From Mycobacterium aquaticum (GTDB lineage Bacteria; Actinomycetota; Actinomycetes; Mycobacteriales; Mycobacteriaceae): a DNA stretch of 64,000 nucleotides. This document shows positions 31,038 through 40,155 of the stretch, piece after piece. Within the stretch, counting starts at the first letter, position 1. Each line of letters begins with the position of its first letter. The notes under the pieces are model-generated. The model was not told where the DNA came from. It made no database searches and saw nothing but the letters and a program-made list of their open reading frames with translations. The stretch is taken from the NCBI RefSeq assembly GCF_002086485.1, contig NZ_MVHF01000044.1, positions 1-64,000 on the forward strand, read 5' to 3'. The translations under genes and the position numbers were made by a program.

Positions 31038-33593
31038 TCAGAACTCGTCGGCGTCATCGTCGGCGTCGGCGCCGTTGGCGTCGGCACCGCCGCGGATCAG
31101 TGCCAGCGTGCCTGCCAGCTCGTCGGGCTTGACCAGCACCTCGCGGGCCTTGGAGCCCTCGGACGGCCCGACGATCTGACGCGTCTCCATGAGGTCCATC
31201 AGGCGGCCCGCCTTGGCGAAGCCGACGCGCAGCTTGCGCTGCAGCATCGAGGTGGACCCGAACTGCGAGGACACCACCAGCTCGACGGCTTGCAGGAAGA
31301 CATCCAGGTCGTCGCCGATGTCGGGGTCGACGTCCTTCTTCTCACCGGCCTTGACCGCGGTGACGCCGTCGACGAACTCCGGTTCGGCCTGCGCCTTGGT
31401 GGCCTCGACGACGGCGTGGATCTCCTCGTCGGTGATGAACGCGCCCTGCATACGCAACGGCTTGTTGGCGCCCATCGGCAGGAACAGGCCGTCGCCCATA
31501 CCGATCAGCTTCTCGGCGCCGGGCTGGTCGAGGATGACGCGGCTGTCGGTCAGCGACGAGGTCGCGAAGGCCAGCCGGGACGGCACGTTGGTCTTGATCA
31601 GACCGGTGACGACGTCCACCGACGGTCGCTGCGTGGCCAGCACCAGATGAATACCGGCAGCACGGGCTTTCTGGGTGATGCGCACGATGGCGTCCTCGAC
31701 GTCCCGCGGGGCGGTCATCATCAGGTCGGCGAGTTCGTCGACGATCGCGAGGATGTACGGGTAGGGCTTGTAGACCCGCTCGCTACCCAGCGGTGTGCTG
31801 ATCTCGCCGCTGCGCACCTTCTCGTTGAACACGTCGATGTGCCGCACCCGCGACGCCTTCATGTCCTGGTAGCGCTGTTCCATCTCCTCGACCAGCCAGG
31901 CCAGTGCCGCCGCGGCCTTCTTGGGTTCGGTGATGATCGGCGTGATGAGATGCGGAATGCCTTCGTAGGGCGTGAGTTCCACCATCTTCGGGTCGATCAG
32001 GATCATCCTGACCTCGTCGGGGGTGGCCCGTGCCAGCAGCGAGACCAGCATCGAGTTGACGAAGCTGGACTTACCGGAACCGGTCGAGCCTGCCACCAGC
32101 AGGTGCGGCATCTTGGCCAGGTTGGCCGAGACGAAGTCGCCCTCGATGTCCTTGCCGAGACCGATCACCAACGGGTGGTGATCGCGTCGCGTCGACGGTG
32201 CGGTGAGCACGTCGGAGAGCCGCACCATCTCGCGGTCGGTGTTGGGCACCTCGATGCCGACGGCCGATTTGCCCGGGATGGGCGCGAGCATGCGGACGCT
32301 CTCGGTGGCGACCGCGTAGGCGATATTGCGGTGCAGCGCAGTGATTTTCTCGACCTTGACGCCCGGCCCGAGTTCCACCTCGTAGCGGGTGACGGTCGGG
32401 CCGCGGGTGCAGCCGGTCACGGCCGCGTCGACCTTGAACTGTTCGAGCACCGACGAGATGGCGTCGGTCATCTGGTCATTGGCCGCCGTGCGCAGCTTCG
32501 GCGGGTCACCGGCGATGAGCAGATCCATGGCCGGCAGCGTGTACGGGCCTTCGACCACCCGATCGACGACGATGGTGTCGTCGGCTTTCTTGGCAGGCTT
32601 GGGCTCGGCGACCTTCTTGCGGCGGGGTTTGACCGCCGGCTCGGGAACCGTTGGCGCTTCGGCATCTTCGGCCAGCGGGTAGTTCTCCATCGGCGTGCCG
32701 GTCAGCGCCTTGGGCGCCTCGATGGCAGCCGTGGGCCAGTTCTTGGCCTGGTCCGGTGTGTACGCCGGGTCGTCGTAGTAGCCATCGGAGAAGTCGTCGG
32801 CGGGTTCCGCGTCGGCGTACTCGTCGTCATAGTCGTCGTCGTAGTACTCGTCGTCATCGTCGAACGCACGGGTACGGAACATCGCGCGCAATGTCGCGGG
32901 CACTTCACGGATGGTCGTGCCGGTGATCAGCAGCACGCCGAACAGCACGCCGATGAAGAGCAACGGCGCAGCGATCCACGCGGTCAGCCCGTCGGAGAGC
33001 GGTCCGCCGATGGCGAATCCGACGAATCCGGCTGCCAGCCGGCGCCCGGCGGGATCCTCCGGCGAGCCCGCCCACAGGTGCCACAGCCCCAGCGCGGGCA
33101 GCGTGACCATGGAGACGCCGAGGATCATCCGCGGGCGTGAATCCGGGTCGGGTTCGGTACGCATCAGCACTATGGCGACGACGGCCAACACGATCGGAAC
33201 GAGCACGACTGGCCCACCGACGACGGTCCGCAAGGCGGTGTCTATCCAGGCGCCGACCGGACGGGCAGCGTCGAACCAGGAACTGGCCGCGACCACCACG
33301 GCGATACCCAGGAGTGCCAGCGCAAGCCCGTCGCGGCGGTGCCCCGGTTCGATCTCGCGAGCCCGGCCGACCGAGCGCGCCGTCGAACCCGCGCCCTTGG
33401 CCAGCATCAGCCACCCCGCGCGTGCGCCGCGGCCGAGTTTCTGTCCGGCGACGGCCACCGGTGAGCCCTGGGACCGGCGCGCCGGCTTGCGCCTGGCTGG
33501 CGCAGGGCGGGCAGGCGCCTGTCGGCCGGAGCGTGAGCTGGGCTTTGACCTGCTCGAACGGGCTCCAGATCGCGCAGCGGTCTTGTTAGCCAT
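31038..33593 (-). CDS. ftsK: DNA translocase FtsK
   Basis: 851 residues from ATG 33593 (MANKTAARSGARSSRSK); a longer frame to 33647 is unlikely. Domains: a basic N-terminus, about four transmembrane helices (about 80-240), an acidic linker (DDDDEYYDDDYDDEYAD), the beta domain, the RecA-like motor with Walker A GSTGSGKSSFVN and Walker B LAIVDELADLMM, and the C-terminal gamma winged helix (EFDG-like region SSQFGSTSMLQRKLRVGFAKA). It pumps DNA at the division septum and activates chromosome-dimer resolution. Confidence 0.95.
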   Translation of the reverse strand: MANKTAARSGARSSRSKPSSRSGRQAPARPAPARRKPARRSQGSPVAVAGQKLGRGARAGWLMLAKGAGSTARSVGRAREIEPGHRRDGLALALLGIAVVVAASSWFDAARPVGAWIDTALRTVVGGPVVLVPIVLAVVAIVLMRTEPDPDSRPRMILGVSMVTLPALGLWHLWAGSPEDPAGRRLAAGFVGFAIGGPLSDGLTAWIAAPLLFIGVLFGVLLITGTTIREVPATLRAMFRTRAFDDDDEYYDDDYDDEYADAEPADDFSDGYYDDPAYTPDQAKNWPTAAIEAPKALTGTPMENYPLAEDAEAPTVPEPAVKPRRKKVAEPKPAKKADDTIVVDRVVEGPYTLPAMDLLIAGDPPKLRTAANDQMTDAISSVLEQFKVDAAVTGCTRGPTVTRYEVELGPGVKVEKITALHRNIAYAVATESVRMLAPIPGKSAVGIEVPNTDREMVRLSDVLTAPSTRRDHHPLVIGLGKDIEGDFVSANLAKMPHLLVAGSTGSGKSSFVNSMLVSLLARATPDEVRMILIDPKMVELTPYEGIPHLITPIITEPKKAAAALAWLVEEMEQRYQDMKASRVRHIDVFNEKVRSGEISTPLGSERVYKPYPYILAIVDELADLMMTAPRDVEDAIVRITQKARAAGIHLVLATQRPSVDVVTGLIKTNVPSRLAFATSSLTDSRVILDQPGAEKLIGMGDGLFLPMGANKPLRMQGAFITDEEIHAVVEATKAQAEPEFVDGVTAVKAGEKKDVDPDIGDDLDVFLQAVELVVSSQFGSTSMLQRKLRVGFAKAGRLMDLMETRQIVGPSEGSKAREVLVKPDELAGTLALIRGGADANGADADDDADEF

Positions 33594-33679
33594 GTCCGTC
33601 AGCCTAGTCGCAGTGGCCTCATATTCACCATCTGCCACACAGGTCACAGAAAGGTTGCATTTCCGCCGTAATGGCGGTC

Positions 33680-33685
33680 TACCGT
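33680..33685 (+). promoter_or_regulatory. Putative leaderless -10 box
   Basis: TACCGT lies 6 nt before ATG 33692. This TANNNT spacing supports that ATG over the one at 33671 as the start of the DUF2834-like gene. Confidence 0.4.
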
Positions 33686-33691
33686 CCCGCC

Positions 33692-34132
33692 ATGAGTCAT
33701 CCGACCGCCCGCCCCACCCAAACCAGGCTTCTGTGCATCGTCTACGCGGTCATCGCGGCCGTAGCCCTGGCCGCCACCTGGAGCCAGAACGTCGCCTACT
33801 TCCACAGCCCGACCGGCCTGTTGACCTTCTGGAGCGACACCAAGGTCAATCCCGCCTCGCGCTCCATCACCGTCGACATCGTGCTGTTCTTCCTCGCCGC
33901 CGCGATCTTCATGGTCCTCGAGGGGCGCAAACACGCCATCCCGTACGTGTGGGCCTACCTGCTCGGTGGAGCCCTCGTCGCCATCAGCGTCACCTTCCCG
34001 CTGTTCCTGATCGCGCGTCAATTGCGGGTCGGTCCATCCGAGACGACGCGGCTGAGCGCCGTCGACGCGACCATATTGGCGGTGTTGAGCGTGCTCACCA
34101 TCGCCTTCGTGATCTGGGTCGACGCGATATGA
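33692..34132 (+). CDS. DUF2834-like membrane protein
   Basis: 146 residues. Four hydrophobic helices (about 12-32, 55-75, 83-105, 125-144) with the DUF2834-like TWSQNVAYFHSPTGLLTFW loop after the first helix. No catalytic motif. Function unknown. The gene is divergent from ftsK and 48 nt upstream of the monooxygenase-like gene, with which it may share a transcript. Confidence 0.72.
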   Translation: MSHPTARPTQTRLLCIVYAVIAAVALAATWSQNVAYFHSPTGLLTFWSDTKVNPASRSITVDIVLFFLAAAIFMVLEGRKHAIPYVWAYLLGGALVAISVTFPLFLIARQLRVGPSETTRLSAVDATILAVLSVLTIAFVIWVDAI

Positions 34133-34180
34133 GTACGCTGGACACCTGTCCGGCCATACTGACCCGAGGAGTCTGCACCC

Positions 34181-34495
34181 ATGCCAGTTGTCGTCGTCGC
34201 CACCATGAAAGCCAAGCCCGAGTCCGTCGATACGGTGCGAGACGCGTGCAAGAAGGCCATCGAGGCGGTGCACGACGAGCCGGGATGTGAGCTGTACTCG
34301 CTGCACGAGGCCGACGGCACCTTCGTCTTCGTCGAGCAGTGGGCCGACGCCGACGCGCTGAAGACACACAGCACCGCGCCCGCGATCGGGACCCTGTTCG
34401 GCACGATCGGTGAACTGCTCGACGGCGCACCCGACATCAAGATGCTGCAACCCGTCGTGGCCGGCGACCCGGCCAAGGGCCAGCTGCGGCCATAA
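34181..34495 (+). CDS. Antibiotic biosynthesis monooxygenase (ABM) domain protein
   Basis: 104 residues: MPVVVVATMKAKPESVDTVRDACKKAIEAVHDEPGCELYSLHEADGTFVFVEQW, the dimeric alpha-beta barrel of the ABM family, which includes small quinol monooxygenases. GAGGAG lies 11 nt before the ATG. The stop overlaps the next gene (TAATG), so it is coupled to the SDR gene and may act on the same compound. Corresponds to Rv2749. Confidence 0.87.
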   Translation: MPVVVVATMKAKPESVDTVRDACKKAIEAVHDEPGCELYSLHEADGTFVFVEQWADADALKTHSTAPAIGTLFGTIGELLDGAPDIKMLQPVVAGDPAKGQLRP

Positions 34496-35322
34496 TGCGG
34501 GCCACCGGTCCCCTGGCCCGAAAGGTCGCGTTCATCACCGGCGCGGCGCGGGGCCAGGGCCGCGCCGAGGCGGTGCGGCTGGCATCCGACGGCGCCGACA
34601 TCATCGCCGTCGACCTGTGCGATCAAATCGCATCGGTCCCCTACCCCATGGCCACACCCGATGATCTCGCCGCGACGGTCGAACTCGTCGAGGAGACCGG
34701 CGCCCGCATCGTCGCACGGCAGGCGGACGTGCGCGACGAAGACGCGCTGCGCGCCGCGCTGCAGGCCGGGGTTGCCGAACTGGGTCGCCTCGACATCGTC
34801 GTCGCCAATGCCGGCATCGCGCCCATGCAGTCCGGTCCCGATGGCTGGCGCGACGTCATCGACGTCAACCTGACCGGAGTACACAACACCGTCGAGGTGG
34901 CGTTCCCGACGATGGTGGAGCAGGGCGACGGCGGTTCGATCGTCCTGATCAGCTCGGCGGCGGGGCTGATCGGCGTGGGTGGCGGCGATCGCGGCTCGAT
35001 CGGCTACACCGCAGCCAAACACGGGGTCGTCGGCCTGATGCGGGCGTACGCCAATTACCTTGCTCCGCACAGCATTCGCGTCAACTCCGTGCACCCCACC
35101 GGCGTGGACACCCCGATGATCAACAACGAGTTCACCCGCGGGTGGCTCAAGCACATCGCCGAGGAGCTGCACGCACCAACCGATTTCGCCAACGCCCTAC
35201 CGGTTCAGGTGGTGCAGGTCGAAGACATCGCCAACGCGGTGGCGTGGCTCGTGTCCGATCAGGCCCGCTACGTGACAGGCGTGACACTGCCGGTGGACGC
35301 AGGTATCGTCAACAAGCGATGA
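34495..35322 (+). CDS. Mycofactocin-coupled short-chain dehydrogenase (Rv2750-like)
   Basis: 275 residues. Rossmann dinucleotide loop GAARGQGRAEAVRL, NAGIAPMQ, catalytic Ser (LISSAAGLIG) and YTAAK. The insertion after the first strand (VDLCDQIASVPYPMATPDDLAATVELVEETG) is characteristic of mycofactocin-coupled SDRs, which keep their NAD bound and need mycofactocin for turnover. Substrate unknown. Coupled by TAATG upstream and ATGA downstream. Confidence 0.88.
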   Translation: MRATGPLARKVAFITGAARGQGRAEAVRLASDGADIIAVDLCDQIASVPYPMATPDDLAATVELVEETGARIVARQADVRDEDALRAALQAGVAELGRLDIVVANAGIAPMQSGPDGWRDVIDVNLTGVHNTVEVAFPTMVEQGDGGSIVLISSAAGLIGVGGGDRGSIGYTAAKHGVVGLMRAYANYLAPHSIRVNSVHPTGVDTPMINNEFTRGWLKHIAEELHAPTDFANALPVQVVQVEDIANAVAWLVSDQARYVTGVTLPVDAGIVNKR

Positions 35323-36191
35323 GCCGCACAGACCCGGTCGCTCAAACTGCCTTCGGCCCAATGGTGTTGGCCGCCACTGAGCAGTACGAGGGCCCGCGGC
35401 GGCTGGTCGACGACGACCTGGCGGAGTCCTTTCTGCCTGCCTCCCTGCGCGCCATGACCCGGCTGATGCGCTGGCGCTTACCCCGCGAATGGTCCATCCG
35501 CGCCGCGGAACGGTCACAGCCGGGCCTGTGGGCAAACCTGTCCTGCCGCAAGCGATTCATCGACGAGGCGCTCGACGCCGCACTGCCCGACATCGACGCC
35601 GTGGTGATCCTCGGCGCCGGGATGGATACCCGGGCCTACCGCTTGGCGCGACACAGCGCCATCCCGGTGTTCGAGGTGGACCTGCCGGTCAACATCGACC
35701 GTAAACGTGCCGTGGTCCGTCGGGCGCTCGGCGCGGTTCCGGATTCGGTTCGGTTGATACCCGTCGACTTCGAACACGACGACCTGGCAGCCGAACTCGC
35801 CAGGCACGGGCACCGCACCTCGGACCGCACGTTCTTCGTCTGGGAGGGCGTGACGCAGTACCTCACCGAGGCCGGTGTGCGGGCCACGTTCGACTACCTG
35901 GGCACGGCCGCACCGGGCAGCCGGCTGGTATTCACCTATGTCCGTGCCGACTTCATCGACGGCACCCACCGCTACGGCGCTGAATCGTTGTACCGCAGAT
36001 TCTGCGTTCGCAATCGGATCTGGAAATTCGGGCTCAACCCCGACGACATCGCGTCGTTCATCGAGCCCTACGGATGGGAATTGATCGAGCAGGCCGGCCC
36101 TGATTATCTGATCGAACACTACGTCACGCCGGCCGGCCGCAAACTCGGTGCGTCCCAAGTGGAGTGGACGGCCTACGCGGTGCGACGGTAA
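35319..36191 (+). CDS. SAM-dependent methyltransferase, PPM1/LCMT family
   Basis: 290 residues from ATG 35319, overlapping the SDR stop. Motifs: AFGPMVLAATEQYEGPRRLVDDDLAESFLP, SAM-binding VVILGAGMDTRAYRL, FEVDLPVNIDRKR, and FVWEGVTQYLTEAGVR. This family is expanded in mycobacteria; most members have unknown acceptors, possibly polyketide or lipid acids. It ends the ABM-SDR-methyltransferase operon. Corresponds to Rv2751. Confidence 0.87.
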   Translation: MSRTDPVAQTAFGPMVLAATEQYEGPRRLVDDDLAESFLPASLRAMTRLMRWRLPREWSIRAAERSQPGLWANLSCRKRFIDEALDAALPDIDAVVILGAGMDTRAYRLARHSAIPVFEVDLPVNIDRKRAVVRRALGAVPDSVRLIPVDFEHDDLAAELARHGHRTSDRTFFVWEGVTQYLTEAGVRATFDYLGTAAPGSRLVFTYVRADFIDGTHRYGAESLYRRFCVRNRIWKFGLNPDDIASFIEPYGWELIEQAGPDYLIEHYVTPAGRKLGASQVEWTAYAVRR

Positions 36192-36245
36192 CCGGCCCCG
36201 CTCAGCCCGCCTTGGCCGGCACCTCACCACCGAAGGAGATACCCG

Positions 36246-36683
36246 ATGAACACCGCCGCGGCCGTGGCCGTCGCCGTCACCTACTGCTGGATCGGCATGG
36301 TGCTGGCGATCTCGTTCCTGGAGGCCCCGCTGAAGTTTCGCGCGCCGGGCGTCACGCTGCAGATCGGGCTGGGCATCGGTCGGCTGGTGTTCCGCGCCCT
36401 CAATGCCACCGAAACAGCTTTCGCGGCAATCGTCGTCGCCACGCTCGTGGTCAGTCGGCCGTCGGCTGCGACCACTGCCGCGTTCGTGATCGCCATCGCC
36501 GCCCTGGGCGTGCAGTTGCTGGCCGTGCGGCCCAAGCTGACGCAGCGCTCCGATGCCGTGCTGGCGGCCAACCCGGGTCAGACGCCGATCGGGCGGTCGC
36601 GCGTGCACTACGTCTACGTCGCGTTGGAGGCCGTCAAGATCGTCGGCCTGCTCACCGGCGGGATCCTGCTGCTGGCAGGCTAG
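36246..36683 (+). CDS. Small four-helix membrane protein
   Basis: 145 residues with about four hydrophobic helices and little soluble sequence (AAAVAVAVTYCWIGMVLAIS; TETAFAAIVVATLVVS; AFVIAIAALGVQLLAV; YVALEAVKIVGLLTGGILLL). GAAGGAG lies 8 nt upstream. Not a recognised transporter. It overlaps the end of convergent rnj by 4 nt. Confidence 0.72.
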   Translation: MNTAAAVAVAVTYCWIGMVLAISFLEAPLKFRAPGVTLQIGLGIGRLVFRALNATETAFAAIVVATLVVSRPSAATTAAFVIAIAALGVQLLAVRPKLTQRSDAVLAANPGQTPIGRSRVHYVYVALEAVKIVGLLTGGILLLAG

Positions 36684-38356
36684 ATCTCGATCACGGTGGG
36701 CACGATCATCGGCTGGCGACGATAGGTCTCGCCCACCCACTTGCCGACCGTGCGCCGCACCGCCTGCGCAATCCTGGTGGGATCGGTGATGTTCTCCGCG
36801 GCAAGGCTTTCCAGTTCGCGCTCGACCTTCTGCGCAACTGATTCCAGCGCCTTGGGGTCCTCCGAGAAGCCACGGGAATGCAGATGCGCCGGCCCCGCGG
36901 GACGTCCGGTCCCCCGGTGCACGACAACGGTCACCGCCACGAAACCCGATGAGAGAATGAGCCGTTCACCGAGCGTGGCATCGCCGACGTCACCGGTGAT
37001 CAACCCGTCGACGAACATCTTGCCGACCGTCACGGCCCCGGATATCGATGCCCTGCCTGCTACCAGATCCACGCTGACACCGTTCTCGGCGATCACGATG
37101 TTCTCCGGTGGCACCCCGGTGCGCGCGGCCAGCGCTGCATTGGCACGCAGATGCCGCCAGGTGCCGTGCACCGGCATGACGTTACGCGGCCGCACACCGT
37201 TGTAGAGGAACAGCAACTCGCCCGAGTAGGCGTGACCGGAAACGTGAACGCGCGCTTGGGCGTTGGTGACCACCCTGGCACCGATCTTGGCCAGCGCGTC
37301 GATCACGCCGTAGACGGCCTCCTCATTGCCCGGGATCAGCGACGACGACAGGATGATCAGGTCGCCGGAGGTCAACGTGATGCTGCGGTGCTCACCGCGC
37401 GACATCCGCGACAGCGCCGCCATCGGCTCACCCTGGGTCCCGGTGGTGATCAGCACCACCTTGTGCGCAGGCATCATCTCGGCCGCGGCGATGTCGAGGA
37501 TGTCGGAGTCTTCGACTCGCAGATACCCGAGCTCCCGAGCGATGCCCATGTTGCGCACCATCGATCGCCCGACGAACGACACCTTGCGGCCCAGGGCCAC
37601 GGCGGCGTCGATGATCTGTTGCACCCGATCGACGTTCGACGCGAAGCACGCCACGATCACGCGGCCCTCGGCGCCGCGGATCAGCCGGTGCAGCGTCGGG
37701 CCCACTTCACTTTCCGACGGGCTGACGCCGGGGTGTTCGGAATTCGTGGAATCACAGAGGAACAGGTCCACACCGGAGTCCCCGAGGCGCGACATTCCGG
37801 GCAGGTCGGTCGGACGACCGTCGAGAGGCATCTGGTCGAGCTTGATGTCGCCGGTGTGCAGCACCGTGCCCGCACCGGTGTGGATGGCGACCGCCAGGCA
37901 CCCGGGAATCGAGTGGTTGACGGCGAAGTACTCGCATTCGAAGACGCCGTGGGTGCTGCTCTGCCGTTCGGCAACCTCCACGAACACGGGTTTGATCCGG
38001 TGTTCGCGGCATTTCTCGCGGACCAACGCGATGGTGAACTTCGAACCCACCACCGGGATGTCGGGCCGCAGCTTGAGCAGGAACGGGATGGCGCCGATGT
38101 GGTCCTCGTGCGCATGAGTGACGACGAGTGCCTCGACATCGTCGAGGCGATGCTCGATGTGCCGCAGATCGGGCAGGATCAGGTCGACACCCGGCTCGTC
38201 ATGCCCCGGGAACAACACGCCGCAGTCGACGATGAGCAGCCGGCCCAGATGCTCGAAAACAGTCATGTTGCGCCCGATTTCGCTGATGCCGCCCAGCGCG
38301 GTGACGCGCAGCCCTCCAGGGGCCAGCGGCTCGGGCGGCGCGAGATCGGTGCTCAA
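36680..38356 (-). CDS. rnj: Ribonuclease J
   Basis: 558 residues. A metallo-beta-lactamase/beta-CASP nuclease: VVTHAHEDHIGAIP (HxHxDH), HTGDIKLD, and CDSTNSEHPG; the C-terminal part includes the beta-CASP region (VIVACFASNVDRVQQII) and oligomerisation domain. It degrades and processes RNA 5'-to-3' and endonucleolytically. It lies 9 nt downstream of dapA, the usual mycobacterial arrangement (Rv2752c-Rv2753c). Confidence 0.95.
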   Translation of the reverse strand: MSTDLAPPEPLAPGGLRVTALGGISEIGRNMTVFEHLGRLLIVDCGVLFPGHDEPGVDLILPDLRHIEHRLDDVEALVVTHAHEDHIGAIPFLLKLRPDIPVVGSKFTIALVREKCREHRIKPVFVEVAERQSSTHGVFECEYFAVNHSIPGCLAVAIHTGAGTVLHTGDIKLDQMPLDGRPTDLPGMSRLGDSGVDLFLCDSTNSEHPGVSPSESEVGPTLHRLIRGAEGRVIVACFASNVDRVQQIIDAAVALGRKVSFVGRSMVRNMGIARELGYLRVEDSDILDIAAAEMMPAHKVVLITTGTQGEPMAALSRMSRGEHRSITLTSGDLIILSSSLIPGNEEAVYGVIDALAKIGARVVTNAQARVHVSGHAYSGELLFLYNGVRPRNVMPVHGTWRHLRANAALAARTGVPPENIVIAENGVSVDLVAGRASISGAVTVGKMFVDGLITGDVGDATLGERLILSSGFVAVTVVVHRGTGRPAGPAHLHSRGFSEDPKALESVAQKVERELESLAAENITDPTRIAQAVRRTVGKWVGETYRRQPMIVPTVIEI

Positions 38357-38365
38357 CGGCCCGCC

Positions 38366-39268
38366 CTACCTGAGCACCGCTGCGGCGCGCATATCGGCGG
38401 CCAGCGCCTCGATCTCGTCCGGCGCGGCCGGAATCTGCGGCAGCCGGGGTTCACCACAGTCGATGCCCTGCAGTCGCAACCCAGCTTTGGACATCGTCAC
38501 GCCTCCCAGTCGGGCCTGCGCTGCGCCCAACGGGCCCAGCGCGACGTTGATCTTGCGAGCCGTGGCGACGTCACCGGAATTGAACGCGGTCAACATGTCC
38601 CGCAACTGCCCCGCGGCCAGATGACCCCAGACGCTGACGAAGCCCACCGCACCCATGGCCAGCCACGGGAGGTTGAGCGCGTCGTCGCCCGAGTAGTACG
38701 CCAGGCCCGTCTCGGCGATGATCTGTGCTCCGCCGGGCAGGTCACCCTTGGCGTCTTTGACGCCCACGATGTTGGGGTGTTCGGCGAGCTCGCGGATGGT
38801 GTCCCACTCGATCGGAATCGATGACCGCGGGGGAATGTCGTAGAGCAGGATCGGCAGATCGGTGGCATCGGCGACCGCCGTGAAGTGCGCGACCAGCCCC
38901 GCCTGAGGTGGCCGCGAGTAGTACGGCGTGACGACGAGCAGTCCGTGCGCGCCGGCTTCGGCGCTGGCCTTGGCCAGGTGCACGGAGTGCGCGGTGTCAT
39001 AGCTGCCTGCCCCCGCGATGATGCGGGCCCGGTCGCCCACGGCGTCGAGCACGGCACGCAGCAGGGCCAGCTTCTCGTCGTCGGTGGTCGTCGGCGATTC
39101 GCCGGTGGTGCCCGACAGCACCAGACCGTCGCATCCGGCGTCTACCAGGTGCGTGGCCAGCTTGGTTGCGGTATCGAAGTCGACCGAGCCGTCGGGCTTG
39201 AACGGCGTCACCATTGCGGTCAGCAAGGTGCCCATCTGGGCGGTAACGTCAACTCCGCTGGTGCTCAC
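38366..39268 (-). CDS. dapA: 4-hydroxy-tetrahydrodipicolinate synthase DapA
   Basis: 300 residues, TIM barrel. Signatures: DGLVLSGTTGESPTTTDDEKLALLRAV, GLLVVTPYYSRPPQAGLVAHF (active-site Tyr), and the Schiff-base lysine in IVGVKDAKGD. It condenses pyruvate and aspartate semialdehyde for lysine and diaminopimelate synthesis. thyX lies 23 nt upstream; rnj is downstream. Confidence 0.95.
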   Translation of the reverse strand: MSTSGVDVTAQMGTLLTAMVTPFKPDGSVDFDTATKLATHLVDAGCDGLVLSGTTGESPTTTDDEKLALLRAVLDAVGDRARIIAGAGSYDTAHSVHLAKASAEAGAHGLLVVTPYYSRPPQAGLVAHFTAVADATDLPILLYDIPPRSSIPIEWDTIRELAEHPNIVGVKDAKGDLPGGAQIIAETGLAYYSGDDALNLPWLAMGAVGFVSVWGHLAAGQLRDMLTAFNSGDVATARKINVALGPLGAAQARLGGVTMSKAGLRLQGIDCGEPRLPQIPAAPDEIEALAADMRAAAVLR

Positions 39269-39291
39269 GCGCCAAGATTACCCGCTCGGGT

Positions 39292-40044
39292 TCACGCTTC
39301 CGTCGCGAGCGGGGACGTTGCCACCTCCGTGCCGTCCGCGAGCGTCGAGATCTCGAAATCGGCGAACACCGCGGGGGCCGCATCGACGAGTTCACGCAGG
39401 CAGGCGATGGCCAGTCGGCGGATCTCCACATCGGCGTGCTCGCTGGCCCGCATCGCGATGAAATGCCGCCAGGCCCGGTAGTTTCCGGTGACCACGATGC
39501 GGGTTTCGGTGGCGTTGGGCAGCACCGCGCGCGCGGCCTGCCGGGCCTGCTTGCGACGCAGGACCGCGTTGGGCTGGTCGGCGAACTTGGCTTCCAACCG
39601 GTTCAGCAGTTCTGCGTACGCGGCCCGGCTGGCATCGGCGGCCGCCGTGAAGATGTCCATCAGTTCCGGGTCGTCCTCCACGCCGGGCGGGATCACCACC
39701 TCGGCGTCATGTTCGGGCACGTACCGCTGCGAGAGCTGCGAGTAGGAGAAGTGCCGATGCCGGACCAGCTCATGGGTGCAGGATCGGGAGATCCCGGTGA
39801 TGTAGAAGGACACCGACGCATGCTCCAGCACCGAGAAGTGACCGACGTCGATGATGTGGCCGATGTAGGCCTCATTGGTAGCGGTCTTCGGATTGGGTTT
39901 CGACCAGCTCTGATAGCAGGCCCGGCCGGCGAACTCGGTGAGCGCCTGACCACCCTCGGCTTCGGTCTGCCACGGCACGTCGGGCGGCGCCAGGAACTCG
40001 GTCTTGGCGATCAGTTGTACGCGCAGCGGGGCGGTTTCGGCCAC
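39292..40044 (-). CDS. thyX: Flavin-dependent thymidylate synthase ThyX
   Basis: 250 residues with the ThyX signature RHRHFSYSQLS (RHR-x7-S) and C-terminal GNYRAWRHFIAMRASEHADVEIR. It methylates dUMP using FAD, NADPH and methylenetetrahydrofolate. A classical thyA lies 20 kb away in this window, so the organism carries both enzymes, as M. tuberculosis does. Divergent from the monooxygenase gene. Confidence 0.95.
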   Translation of the reverse strand: MAETAPLRVQLIAKTEFLAPPDVPWQTEAEGGQALTEFAGRACYQSWSKPNPKTATNEAYIGHIIDVGHFSVLEHASVSFYITGISRSCTHELVRHRHFSYSQLSQRYVPEHDAEVVIPPGVEDDPELMDIFTAAADASRAAYAELLNRLEAKFADQPNAVLRRKQARQAARAVLPNATETRIVVTGNYRAWRHFIAMRASEHADVEIRRLAIACLRELVDAAPAVFADFEISTLADGTEVATSPLATEA

Positions 40045-40110
40045 GCGATCACCCTACTGTCGCCAACTCACCGCGCTCGTGAACCCACGATTCGCGCATT
40101 GCCCACCTAA

Positions 40111-40142
40111 ATGTTAGTGGCTAACATGTTAGTGGCTAACAT
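40111..40142. promoter_or_regulatory. Double palindromic operator upstream of FAD monooxygenase
   Basis: ATGTTAG-TGG-CTAACAT occurs twice, at 40111-40127 and 40126-40142, sharing AT. The 15-bp pitch is about one and a half helical turns. Each copy contains TAACAT, a possible -10. The likely binder is the TetR protein encoded downstream (41622). Both copies contain ATG triplets in frame with the monooxygenase, but these belong to the operator. Confidence 0.8.
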
Positions 40143-40155
40143 CGAAGGAGGAGCC

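Noticed and set aside
30987..33140. 717-codon open frame on the plus strand
   Set aside because: Antisense shadow of ftsK with low-complexity DV/LG repeats; no start signal.
37151..38824. 557-codon open frame on the plus strand
   Set aside because: Antisense to rnj and dapA, which are unambiguous.
40111..40155. ATG codons at 40111 and 40126 as starts of the monooxygenase
   Set aside because: They lie within the palindromic operator; the ATG at 40156 has a strong ribosome site and the FAD motif right after it.
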